From NCBI RefSeq assembly GCF_021404305.1, contig NZ_JABFTX010000004.1:248001-312000 (forward strand): a DNA stretch of 64,000 nt, read 5' to 3'. Positions 32,939-43,290 of this stretch are shown here, in pieces. The notes beneath the pieces are model-generated. The model made no database searches. It had not been told where the DNA came from and saw nothing but the letters and a program-made list of their open reading frames with translations. How positions within the stretch are numbered: the first letter of the stretch is position 1; each line of letters opens with the position of its first letter. The translations under genes were made by a program, and so were the position numbers. The DNA is from Billgrantia ethanolica (GTDB lineage: Bacteria; Pseudomonadota; Gammaproteobacteria; Pseudomonadales; Halomonadaceae).

Positions 32939-35038
32939 TCAGCGGCTTCCCTGACCATCGGCCGCTGCTTCACAGATCTCGCAGCTGGCCGGGGCCTTGA
33001 GTAGTGCCTTGAGCTGAGCCGGACGATCGATCGGGGCGACGATCTCATGTGATTCCCCCACCGCCTCCCGCGGCAGCGCCGGTGCCTGGGCGGCCTGGCC
33101 GGAGCCGGAGCCGGGGCTGCCTCCGGAGTTGATCTTGACCTGACTGCCGACGATGGTGACGCCGCTGGGGTCGAGCTTGACGAAGCTGCCTCCGGCCTTG
33201 AGGGTGATCTCGGCGCCGGCTTCGATCACCACCTTCATGCCCGCTTTGTGGTGGATCTCCTGGCCGGCTTCGACCAGCTGGGCGCGGCCGTACTTCTCGT
33301 GACGGCTGGCGTCGACGATGAGGTGGTCGTCGCCGTCGATCTGGGTATGGCGGCTGCCGCGCACCGTCAGGTGATCGTCGGCATGGATCTCGCCGATGCG
33401 GTCGTGGTGCACGGTGAGGAAGCTGTCGTTGCCGATCTCTTCGGTGCGGTCGTTGTTGGTCAGCAGCTCCAGGTCTTTCTGGGCGTGCAGCCAGATCTGC
33501 TCTTCGCCGGCCTGGTCCTCGAAGCGAAGTTCGTTAAATCCTTCGCCTTTGTGACTCTGGGTGCGGATGACGGTACGCGTCTTGTGCTCGGGCAGCGCGT
33601 AGGGCGGCGTGTTGACGGCGTGGTAGGTGCGCCCGGTGATCAACGGTTGATCCGGATCGCCCTCGAGGAACGATACCACTACCTCATGCCCAATCCGGGG
33701 TATCGCCATGCTACCGTAGCCGCCGCCGGCCCAGCCCTGGGAGACGCGCACCCACGCACTCGCCGTTTCATTCGGCTCGGCATAACGATCCCAGGGGAAC
33801 TGGACCTTGACCCGGCCGTGCTCGTCGCAATAAATCTCTTCGCCTTCGGGGCCGACGACGAAGGCGATCTGCGGGCCGTCGACACGGGGCTTGGCGTTGG
33901 GCGTGGGGCGCCAGGCGCGGTCGGCGGGGGTGAGGATCAGTTCGTTGTCGAACTTGGTCATGGCTTCCGAGCCTGCCCGCCCCCGCAGGCCCATTCCTGC
34001 CGCGTCACCTTGAGTGACACCGTCCTCTTCCAGGGCCTGGGGCTGGCTGCCGGTGTGCTTGACCTTGACCACCTGCCAGTCGCGGTTGAGCTCACTGAGG
34101 TCGTGGTCGGTGAGGGTGAACTTGACCCCCGGGGCGAGCTCGGGCAGGTCGCTCTCGGCGGCGCAGGTCAGGGCGCCGCTTCTGAGGTGTTCGAGGCGGA
34201 TGCGGGTGAAGGCGTCGCCGGAGGCGTCGGCCTTGTAGCGCCCGGGGTAGTCGTAGTGTTCGTAGTCGTCCCGCTGGGCGTGCTCTTCCAGGTCACCCGC
34301 GGCGTGCTCGTGGAGCTGGGCATAGGCGGGGTTCTTGAACGAGTAGTCCTTGAGCGTGACCGAGGCCGGGGCGACCCGGGCAAGCTGCTGGAGCTTGCGC
34401 ACGTGGCGGCTCGGCGGGGTGCCGCCGGCGCGGCCGTGGTAGGTGCGCTCGCCCAGGTGGGCCAGGGTCTGGGGGGCGTCGGCGAACACCAAACGATGGA
34501 CGCCGTTCGGGGCATCCTCGAACTCGTGGAAGTAGAACAGGCCCTCTTCGGCGGCCAGGCGCTCGATGAAGGCGAGATCGGTTTCCCGGTACTGCACGAG
34601 GAACTCTCTTTCCGGCAGTTCGCGGGTGACGGCGAAGGCGACGTCGGTGAGGCCACGCTCGTCGCACAGGGTGTTGAGCACGGTGAGTGGCGAGACCTCT
34701 TGGAAGATGCGCGAGTTGTGGCGCAGATCGAGGCGCCACAGCGCCGGGCGGGCGACCAGGGAGTAGAGGGTACGGCGATGGCCGCGGTCGCCGCGACCGA
34801 ACTCGCTGACGATGGCATGCACCCGGCGCAGCACCTCGCCGTCCTGCCAGATCGTCAGGCTCACCGGGCGGTCGAGCAGCTCGGTGGCGGAGAGGCTGCC
34901 GTCGCGGCTGGCGAAACGCACCTCGAGGTGGAAGGGCTGCGAGAGTGCCTCTTCCAGGGTGAAGTCGATCACCGCCAGCTCGGCGCTGTCGACCCCGGCG
35001 AGATCGAGGGTGAACTGGAGTCCGGTGCGGTCGGCCAT
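32939..35038 (-). CDS. vgrG: VgrG (TssI), T6SS spike protein
   Basis: 699 aa. N-terminal gp27-like region (LQFTLDLAGVDSAELAVIDF onward, with FIERLAAEEGLFYFHEFED), then the gp5-like OB fold with RIGHEVVVSFLEGDPDQPLI and GRTYHAVN, and a C-terminal beta-helix needle (GAEITLKAGGSFVKLDPSGV). It ends with a short Gly/Ser/Gln tail and an ~40-residue extension that has a CEICEAA motif. No large effector domain is fused, so cargo binds non-covalently. It lies one base after the PAAR gene. Confidence 0.95.
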   Translation of the reverse strand: MADRTGLQFTLDLAGVDSAELAVIDFTLEEALSQPFHLEVRFASRDGSLSATELLDRPVSLTIWQDGEVLRRVHAIVSEFGRGDRGHRRTLYSLVARPALWRLDLRHNSRIFQEVSPLTVLNTLCDERGLTDVAFAVTRELPEREFLVQYRETDLAFIERLAAEEGLFYFHEFEDAPNGVHRLVFADAPQTLAHLGERTYHGRAGGTPPSRHVRKLQQLARVAPASVTLKDYSFKNPAYAQLHEHAAGDLEEHAQRDDYEHYDYPGRYKADASGDAFTRIRLEHLRSGALTCAAESDLPELAPGVKFTLTDHDLSELNRDWQVVKVKHTGSQPQALEEDGVTQGDAAGMGLRGRAGSEAMTKFDNELILTPADRAWRPTPNAKPRVDGPQIAFVVGPEGEEIYCDEHGRVKVQFPWDRYAEPNETASAWVRVSQGWAGGGYGSMAIPRIGHEVVVSFLEGDPDQPLITGRTYHAVNTPPYALPEHKTRTVIRTQSHKGEGFNELRFEDQAGEEQIWLHAQKDLELLTNNDRTEEIGNDSFLTVHHDRIGEIHADDHLTVRGSRHTQIDGDDHLIVDASRHEKYGRAQLVEAGQEIHHKAGMKVVIEAGAEITLKAGGSFVKLDPSGVTIVGSQVKINSGGSPGSGSGQAAQAPALPREAVGESHEIVAPIDRPAQLKALLKAPASCEICEAAADGQGSR

Positions 35039-35039
35039 G

Positions 35040-35327
35040 TCAGCTGCCCTCCCCGCTGGCGGAACCGATCACAACGCCGCCGCAATCGACGGCGTGGCCG
35101 GTAAGCGCTGCCGGCTTGCCATCGATCAGGATGGTGCCCGAGCCCTCGGCAATGGAGCGCGGGTGCGAGGGGTGCTTGGGCTTGTCGTGCGGGGCCAGGG
35201 GGTCGCCCAGGCGCGCTGCCGGTTTGCCGTCGATGATCACGGTCGGGCTGCCGGCGGTGACCGGCGTCGGCGGAAAGCCGTCGTGGTCGGTGCCGATGTC
35301 ACCCACGAGTACCAGTTTGCGTCCCAT
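35040..35327 (-). CDS. PAAR-domain spike-tip protein
   Basis: 95-aa PAAR protein that caps VgrG. The repeated motif of the family is present twice: SPTVIIDGKPAARLGDP and GTILIDGKPAALTGH, with conserved His and a Cys (VDCGG) for the zinc site. The ATG at 35327 has ACAGGAG at proper distance. A longer upstream ORF in the same frame is not supported. Confidence 0.92.
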   Translation of the reverse strand: MGRKLVLVGDIGTDHDGFPPTPVTAGSPTVIIDGKPAARLGDPLAPHDKPKHPSHPRSIAEGSGTILIDGKPAALTGHAVDCGGVVIGSASGEGS

Positions 35328-35352
35328 CTGTCGTTCTCCTGTCGCTATTCGC

Positions 35353-35931
35353 CTAGTCCCACTCGGCGGGCGCTTCGAAGCTGGCCACCTCGAAGGCATT
35401 GACGTGCATGCGTGCGAAACCGGCCTGCTCCAGGCTGCGCACCGCCGACTGGCAGGCCAGCGGCAGCCGGGCATTGAGCGGTACGCCGTTCAGGCTGAGG
35501 CGCGCCGCCCGCAGCAGGCGGGCCCCATGTCCGCTGCCCTGCCACTCGGGCTCGACGAAGAAGAAGCGCAGCTGCCAGGCCGCTTCGTCATCCGGCCGGC
35601 ACGCCAGCAGCATGCCCAGGGTAGGGCCTTCGCCGTGGCGCAGCTTGAGCAGCCGGCCCTGCCAGCGGGCGATGTTGCCGCCGTCGCGCTGCAGCCACTG
35701 GCCGTGCTGCACGGTGAACTCCAGCGCCCGGCGCAGGGTGGCCAGGCGGGCTTCGTCGCGCAGTACCCAGGGCGAGTGCCCTTTGGTATCGGCACGCCGG
35801 GCCGCCTCGAGGAAGGCGTCGATGTCTTCCATCGAGGCCTCCTCCAACCCTTTCACCGCCTCTTCCGTGCTGGCAGGCGCCGCCGCCTTGCGGCGTTCGC
35901 CGCCGAACAGGCGCTTAAAGGCTGCCAACAT
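35353..35931 (-). CDS. GNAT-like protein inside the T6SS operon
   Basis: 192 aa. Residues 121-142 carry the GNAT acetyl-CoA-binding pattern (FFFVEPEWQGSGHGARLL, Gln131-Gly-x-Gly-x-Gly). The rest fits a short GNAT fold with a charged N-terminal leader. ATG 35931 has AAGGAGG and overlaps the tssM end by 17 bases, so it is part of the operon. It could modify a T6SS component or effector; alternatively it is an unrelated acetyltransferase domain protein. The function is not shown by the sequence. Confidence 0.75.
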   Translation of the reverse strand: MLAAFKRLFGGERRKAAAPASTEEAVKGLEEASMEDIDAFLEAARRADTKGHSPWVLRDEARLATLRRALEFTVQHGQWLQRDGGNIARWQGRLLKLRHGEGPTLGMLLACRPDDEAAWQLRFFFVEPEWQGSGHGARLLRAARLSLNGVPLNARLPLACQSAVRSLEQAGFARMHVNAFEVASFEAPAEWD

Positions 35932-38900
35932 CGAAGCCTCCTTCGGCATACAGCGCGGTGGGCAGCTGGAAGCCGGCGACCAGTGGGCGGGTGAAGGGGT
36001 TGCGCGAGCCGGTGGCGTAGAGGCGATAGCGCGCCGTGCCGCCGTCGACCTGGAAACGCAGCTCCAGGTCGCGCTCGCCGGCGCTGGTGATCTCCGCCTC
36101 GTCGAGCAGGCGGAACCAGGCCCAGGCGCCGTCGCGGCTGAGGCTGCGCGGCGAGCGGTTGACCTGGCTCGGCACCAGGGTGATGCGGCTCTCGTTGCCG
36201 CCGCGCAGGGCGTTGGGCCAGATCATCGAGACCCGCGAGCTGGCGCTGTGGGCGTAGTCGATGATCTGTCCGTCGATGTTGATCACGCTGCGGCGCTTGT
36301 CGGCGCTCAGGCTCACCGGCTCCAGGGCGAACTCCACGTCGAGCACGCCGTCGCGGCCGAAGTAGGCCTGGCGGATCTGCTCGGCGCGCTGGAAGGCGGT
36401 GAACACGCTCTGACGCAGCAACGGGCTGCCCTCGGCATCGACCAGGAACTCGGGCGCCTCTTCGATGAAGGGCCGCAGGTTCTCCTGGTAGAAGCGGTCG
36501 AGGATGCCGCCGCCGGCGAAGAAGGCCTCGAAGTCGGCCAGCGCAACCTCACGCGAGGCGCTGGGCACCAGCGGGTAGCGACCCGCCAGACGCTCCTGAT
36601 AGGGCCCCACCACCTCGTCGAGCCACTGGTGCTCCAGGTGGCGGATGGCACTGGCCATCATCAGCTGCCAGCTCTGGTCGGCCAGGCTGTCGAGCATGCG
36701 ACCCACCGGAGCCGGGGTGTTCTCGGCAATGCGCTTGAGGTTGTGGATGGGGTCGCCGCCGCGCAGCGCCAGACGGTCGCGGGCGCTGAGGAAGGCCGCC
36801 CGGCCCGGGTCGCTGGCACCCTGTACCTGGCGCAGGTAGTCGCGCAGCTCGCCGATGGCCACCTTGATCTCGGCAATGTCGGCCGGGTTGTCGCCGCGGG
36901 CGTCGAGCAGCGCGTTGAGGTCGCGGAAGTTGCGCTCGATCTCGCCGGCCAGACGGTAGCGCGGCGAGCGCTCCAGCGCCTGGCGAGCGGTCTCGTCGTC
37001 TTCCGGCAGCTCGGGGTAGAGCCGGGTGTGGCGCGCCACTTCGCCGAGCAGGCGATCCAGCGGACGGCTGGCGCCGAGCAGGGTGTCGGCCACGAACACG
37101 GCCTGGTCGATGTCGGGCAGCGGTACCAGATAGAGGTCGTCGAGCACCTGACGCCAGGTCACGTGGTAGTCGCTGACGTAGCGCTCGTGCAGGGCGTCGC
37201 GCAGCTGGCGCTCGTCGGCGGCACTGAAGGCGATGTCGTCACGCTGGCCCAGCACCCAGAGGTCGATCATCGCCAGCTCGGTGGCCTGTTCGATCTCCTT
37301 GAGGAAGTAGCCCTCGAAGCCGTCGCGGGTCACCAGGCTGGGTACCTGCAGGCGCTCCAGCTCGTCGTCGCGGGCCATGAACACGGCGTTGAACGACGGA
37401 CCCACGCCCTGCGGGAGTTCGAGCACCGCGCCGCTGCGGGTGGAGCTCTCGGCCTTGAGGGTGGCGTAGACCCGCTCGTCCATGGGCTGACGCGAGAGTT
37501 CCTCCTGAGCGGCCTGCAGACTGCCGCGCAGCGCCGCCATGGCCTGCTCGGCGTGGCGGTCGCCGGAAGCGATCTGGCCTTCGAGGTCGGTGTGCGCCAT
37601 GGCGTAGGCGAGGTGGTCGAGCAGGCGCTCCTGCACGCTGCCGCGCTGCGGGAAGGCGCGCTGCCAGCGCCGCGCCATGTAGGCTTCGACCCGCTCGGGC
37701 TGACGCCCGCTGGCGTCGGACATCATGCGCAGCACGCGCAGCAGGGCCAGCTTCTCGTTGCTGCCCGCCTCGGCGCGGTTCATGTCGTCCATGATGCCGA
37801 TCATCAGCGAGGGCAGGAAGTGGTAGCTGAGCATCGCCAGATAGGCGCTCTCCACCTGGCGGCCCACGGCGTGGCCCTGGTAGAGGCCCATGTCGGCCAG
37901 CCACGGCAGGTGCTCGCGATAGTCGCCGAACTCCAGGGTGGCGGCGCGCAGCCGGTCGAGGGGCTCCAGCAGCGCATAGCCGGTGGGGTCGTCGCTGCGC
38001 AGCTCGTCGGGCTGGGCGGCGAGGAAGGCCTCGGCCTTCTCCTCCACTGCGGCCAGCGCCTGGGTGTTCTTCTGGTAGAAGTGGCTCCAGCCGCCCACCA
38101 GCGCCAGACCGCCCACCAGGCAGGCAAAGGCGCTGGTACGCCGCAGGCGACGCCGCCTCCGAGCGGCACGGGCATTGTCGCCGGCCAGTCCCGCCTCGGG
38201 GTAGATCACCTTCTCGAACAGCTCCTCGGTGAAGTAGAGCGCACTGCGCGCAGCGCGATGGGCCGGCTGGGTGGTGTCGGCCATGCCGTAGCGGCGCGCG
38301 GCGGCGTCGACGAAGGGGTCTTCCGGCACGCCCTGCTGGTACACCGAGGTGAAGTAGGTGCCGCGTACCATGGCGGCGGTGGAGTAGCGGTCGCTGGAGA
38401 GCGCCTCACGCAGGAAACCGAGCAGCACGTCGCGCAGGCCGGCAAGCTGGCGCACGAAGCGGAACACCGATTCACGTTCCTCGCGGTCGCGGCACTCGGC
38501 CAGCAGCGTGGGCAGGCTGCGATTGAGGCGTTCGAGCATGGCATCGTAGGCGTTGGCGAACTCGTCGGCCCACTGGTCGATACGCTCGACGCTCTCGGCG
38601 CTGAAGGTGAAGCCCAGCGGCGCCCGGCGTGCGGCGCGCGAGTAGTGACGGAAGAAGTCGTCGAAGCCGTGCAGCAGGTCCATCTTGCTGAAGGTGACGT
38701 AGACCGGCAGGCGCGCGCCGTGGCGTTCCATCAGCTCGCGCATGCGCGCACGCAGCAGCGAGGCGTAGGCCTTGCGCACCGCCACCCGGGCATCGCTCAG
38801 CCGCGCCAGGTCGAGCACCAGCACCACGCCGTCCAGCGGACGCTGGGGGCGGTTGACCTCCAGCCAGCCGACGAAGTGATCCCACAGCCGGCTCTGCATC

Positions 38901-39580
38901 TCCTGGGGCTCGCCCCCTTCCAGCGCGCCCTGGGTCAGCAGCTCGCCGTCGGGGTCGATCAGCACCGCCTTGTCGCCGATCCACCAGTCGAAGCCGTATT
39001 GATTGCCCTTCTTGCCCTGACCGGAAGCCTTCATCACGTGGGTCAGCGCGAAGTTCTGGCCGGAGCGGTTGATCAGGCTGGTCTTGCCGGCGTTCTCCAC
39101 GCCCATCACCAAGTACCAGGGCAGCTTGTAGCGCGCGCCGGGACCGGCACCGAGGTTGTCGAGCAGCTCGTGCAGGGTAGCGTTCAGCGTCGCTTCCTGC
39201 TGCTCCACCTGGGCCAGTACCGGGTCGAGCTGCAGTTGCTCGTTGTGGCGCCGCTCTTCGCTCACCTCACGCAGCCGGCGGGCGAGGCGGATACCCCACA
39301 CCACCGCTACCAGAGTGGCCAGCGCCAGGGTGGCCAGCAGGCGGTTGAGCCATGGCGCCAGCGGGTAGCTGTCGCGCACCTGCCACATCGGCCCCAGCCA
39401 CCAGATGGCCGCGACCAGCGCGGCCAGCAGCAGCCACCAGAGCACGGCAGTGAGCTTGCTCGCCTGCTTGCCGATACCCTGAGCCTTGTTGCCGTGCATC
39501 TTGGCCCGGTTGAGGTTGCTTTCTGCCCTGGAGGCGCCGGGTACCCAGCGACTCAGACCGGACTTCACACTTTTCCACAT
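35915..39580 (-). CDS. tssM: TssM (IcmF), T6SS membrane-complex protein
   Basis: 1221 aa. Two N-terminal membrane helices (about 43-65 and 78-98), a cytoplasmic nucleotide-binding domain with Walker A GVENAGKT (160-167), a third helix near 485-500, and a long periplasmic domain. The cytoplasmic P-loop is intact. With TssL and TssJ it forms the envelope-spanning channel. The open frame extends far upstream, but the ATG at 39580 starts the family N-terminus and lies 5 bases after the tssA stop. Confidence 0.95.
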   Translation of the reverse strand: MWKSVKSGLSRWVPGASRAESNLNRAKMHGNKAQGIGKQASKLTAVLWWLLLAALVAAIWWLGPMWQVRDSYPLAPWLNRLLATLALATLVAVVWGIRLARRLREVSEERRHNEQLQLDPVLAQVEQQEATLNATLHELLDNLGAGPGARYKLPWYLVMGVENAGKTSLINRSGQNFALTHVMKASGQGKKGNQYGFDWWIGDKAVLIDPDGELLTQGALEGGEPQEMQSRLWDHFVGWLEVNRPQRPLDGVVLVLDLARLSDARVAVRKAYASLLRARMRELMERHGARLPVYVTFSKMDLLHGFDDFFRHYSRAARRAPLGFTFSAESVERIDQWADEFANAYDAMLERLNRSLPTLLAECRDREERESVFRFVRQLAGLRDVLLGFLREALSSDRYSTAAMVRGTYFTSVYQQGVPEDPFVDAAARRYGMADTTQPAHRAARSALYFTEELFEKVIYPEAGLAGDNARAARRRRRLRRTSAFACLVGGLALVGGWSHFYQKNTQALAAVEEKAEAFLAAQPDELRSDDPTGYALLEPLDRLRAATLEFGDYREHLPWLADMGLYQGHAVGRQVESAYLAMLSYHFLPSLMIGIMDDMNRAEAGSNEKLALLRVLRMMSDASGRQPERVEAYMARRWQRAFPQRGSVQERLLDHLAYAMAHTDLEGQIASGDRHAEQAMAALRGSLQAAQEELSRQPMDERVYATLKAESSTRSGAVLELPQGVGPSFNAVFMARDDELERLQVPSLVTRDGFEGYFLKEIEQATELAMIDLWVLGQRDDIAFSAADERQLRDALHERYVSDYHVTWRQVLDDLYLVPLPDIDQAVFVADTLLGASRPLDRLLGEVARHTRLYPELPEDDETARQALERSPRYRLAGEIERNFRDLNALLDARGDNPADIAEIKVAIGELRDYLRQVQGASDPGRAAFLSARDRLALRGGDPIHNLKRIAENTPAPVGRMLDSLADQSWQLMMASAIRHLEHQWLDEVVGPYQERLAGRYPLVPSASREVALADFEAFFAGGGILDRFYQENLRPFIEEAPEFLVDAEGSPLLRQSVFTAFQRAEQIRQAYFGRDGVLDVEFALEPVSLSADKRRSVINIDGQIIDYAHSASSRVSMIWPNALRGGNESRITLVPSQVNRSPRSLSRDGAWAWFRLLDEAEITSAGERDLELRFQVDGGTARYRLYATGSRNPFTRPLVAGFQLPTALYAEGGFDVGSL

Positions 39581-39585
39581 GAGCC

Positions 39586-41031
39586 TTAGCCCTCGTCCCT
39601 GTCGATAATGTTGTTGGAAAGAATCTCGAGCCGCTCGAGTAGCGCCGGTTCCCACTGTTCCAAGCCCAGGCCAGTCAGCGACTCGCTTACCGCGCGATAG
39701 TGCTGGGTAGCCAGCGCCGCGAGGCCGGCATCGCGCAGCAGGTCGGCGCTGGCCAGCCGCCAGTAGGCGACCTCCCGCGGCGAACGGGCCTTGGCCAGGC
39801 CGCGGTCCAGCCCTGCCAGCGCCGCCTCGAGGCCCTCTGCAGCGAGTTTTTCGCGTGCCTCGGCGAGCCCCTCCTGCCAGGGGTCGCCGCCGCCTTCCGG
39901 GCCACCGGATGCCGCACCGGCCGGCATGGCCTGCAGCCACTGCCGGGTCTCGTCGTCGACGAAGGCGCTGCCGTCGTTGAAGGTCAGCGCTTCGATGCCG
40001 GGCAGACGCTCGGCGAAACGGCTCGCTTCGTCGCGAATGGCCGCGGCGCAGCGCGGGTGGCCGAGCCGCTCGGCGGCGCTCGCGCTGAGACGATGCCCTT
40101 CCAGCCAGTAAGGGCTGACCGCCAGGCTGTTCTCGATGCGCTTCCACAGCTCGGCGTCGGCGCCGCGAGAAAGCGCCTCGCGATACTCCGCCACCCGGTC
40201 GGCGGCTGGCGGCGCCAGTTCGGAACGGACGCCGTCGCGGGTGGCCGGCAGCGCCTGAATCGCGTGCCAGATGGCATGGCGTCGCAGCCGATAGCCGAGC
40301 GGATCGCCAATCGACTGCTCGTTGAGGAAGTCGGCCATCTTCAGCAGCGCCTGGCGGTTGCCGCGCTCGTTGCCCGCTTCCAGGCGCATCTCGGGCAGCT
40401 TGGCCGTGGGCGCAGAGGCGCCTCCCGCTACGGCACCGGGTGTGACTTCCTCCCGTGACGGCGCGGCGGCAGGCGCCGCAGCCTGGCTGGGGCGGGCCTG
40501 ACGCAGCAGGCGCTGCAGGTCCACCAGCGGTTCGTCGGGAAGCTCGAGCCCCCGGGCCGCCGCCAGCAGCGCCTCCAGAGCGCCTTCGCAGGCCTGGTGC
40601 TCGTCTGCCGCGTTGTCGAAATCGAGGGTTTCCGCCAGCGCCAGCGCCCGCTGGGCGAACTGACGGAACAGCCGCGGCCGCAGCCGCTCGCCCTGCACGC
40701 CGCCGTAGGGGTAGGCCTGGCTCCACCAGCCTTCGAGACTGCCGGCGAACAGGCGCAGCGAGAGGGCGAAGCGCACGCCGTCGCCGCCGCGCTGCAGGCA
40801 GTGCAGCAGGTGGCCCAGCACCTTGAGGTCCTTGCCGGTTTCACTCAGCAGGCGCACGGCGCGGGTCTCGGCGCCCTCCCAATCGACGCCGCCGTGCTGC
40901 AGCGAGCCGATCTTCATCATCTCCTCGTCGAGCCAGGCATAGTCGGCGCTGTCGACCACGGGCCTGCCCACGCCCTCCGGGGGGAGTGCGGCCAGCAGGC
41001 CTTCCAACTGTGTCTCGTTGACGATTCGCAT
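39586..41031 (-). CDS. tssA: TssA, T6SS baseplate/sheath cap protein
   Basis: 481 aa with the ImpA N-terminal domain (SLQHGGVDWEGAETRAVRLL, LRLFAGSLEGWWSQAYPYGG), a Pro/Ala-rich linker, and a helical C-terminal part ending in QHYRAVSESLTGLGLEQWEPALLERL. The C-terminal part matches the TssA class that carries an extended tail. ATG at 41031 follows GAGGTAGAG. It stands between vasI and tssM. Confidence 0.9.
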   Translation of the reverse strand: MRIVNETQLEGLLAALPPEGVGRPVVDSADYAWLDEEMMKIGSLQHGGVDWEGAETRAVRLLSETGKDLKVLGHLLHCLQRGGDGVRFALSLRLFAGSLEGWWSQAYPYGGVQGERLRPRLFRQFAQRALALAETLDFDNAADEHQACEGALEALLAAARGLELPDEPLVDLQRLLRQARPSQAAAPAAAPSREEVTPGAVAGGASAPTAKLPEMRLEAGNERGNRQALLKMADFLNEQSIGDPLGYRLRRHAIWHAIQALPATRDGVRSELAPPAADRVAEYREALSRGADAELWKRIENSLAVSPYWLEGHRLSASAAERLGHPRCAAAIRDEASRFAERLPGIEALTFNDGSAFVDDETRQWLQAMPAGAASGGPEGGGDPWQEGLAEAREKLAAEGLEAALAGLDRGLAKARSPREVAYWRLASADLLRDAGLAALATQHYRAVSESLTGLGLEQWEPALLERLEILSNNIIDRDEG

Positions 41032-41038
41032 CTCTACC

Positions 41039-41688
41039 TCACCAGCGACAGGCGTCGCGCAGCGGCTGAATCGCCTGGCGCAGCCCGGCGGTCTCGAAGC
41101 GCAGGCCGTCGAGGGTGGCCTGGTCGCTGCCCAGTGCCAGTTCGTCGGCATCCAGCAGTTGCTGCAGCGTGGCGATGGCCGGCAGCCCCCGGCCGCCGCT
41201 GACCACGTAGCCACCGTCGCGGGCCTGCCATACCTGCTCCAGTTCGCGTCCGCCGGCCCGCAGGCGTACCTGCACCCGGGGGGCGTCCAGCGCCTGCGGC
41301 AGGTGGATCTGGAAGCGGGTGATGGTCTTCTCGCAGGCGATCACCAGCTGCGGCCGCGGCGGCACGCTGCCCAGCGCCGGGGCGCTGATGCGCACGTCCT
41401 CGCCCTCTTCGCGTACCAGCAGCCCCATGTCGTCACCCTCGCGCTCGGCCTCCTGGGCGTTGATCGCATGCCACAGGGCGGGACGCAGGTCTTCGCTCAC
41501 CGCCGCTTCGTCGAAGGTCAGGAACAGGGCGTCGTAGCAGCCCAGCCGCTCCAGGCGCGAGGGCTCGGCCGCGCACTCACGGGCCTGGGCCACCACGGCC
41601 TCGGCGGTGTCGCCCCAGGCGTCGGCGGTAACGATCAGGCTCACGGCCAGCACCCACCATGGCGCGCGGCGGAAAACAGAGGTCGAAC

Positions 41689-41692
<4 letters not shown>
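41039..41692 (-). CDS. vasI: VasI-like T6SS accessory protein
   Basis: 217-aa secreted protein resembling the VasI/TagO family (VC_A0118 type). It has a signal peptide (about residues 1-26), two Cys early in the mature part (ARECAAEPSRLERLGCYD) and a beta-rich domain with the RPQLVIACEKTITRFQIHL segment typical of this family. The ATG at 41692 overlaps vasH by 4 bases (ATGA). Its precise role in T6SS is unknown. Confidence 0.82.
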
Positions 41693-43287
<1,595 letters not shown>

Positions 43288-43290
43288 CGC

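Noticed and set aside
35399..39589. 1396-codon + strand open frame over tssM and the GNAT-like gene
   Set aside because: Antisense shadow of GC-rich coding DNA. It has low-complexity residues, no domain pattern, and both genes on the other strand are well supported.
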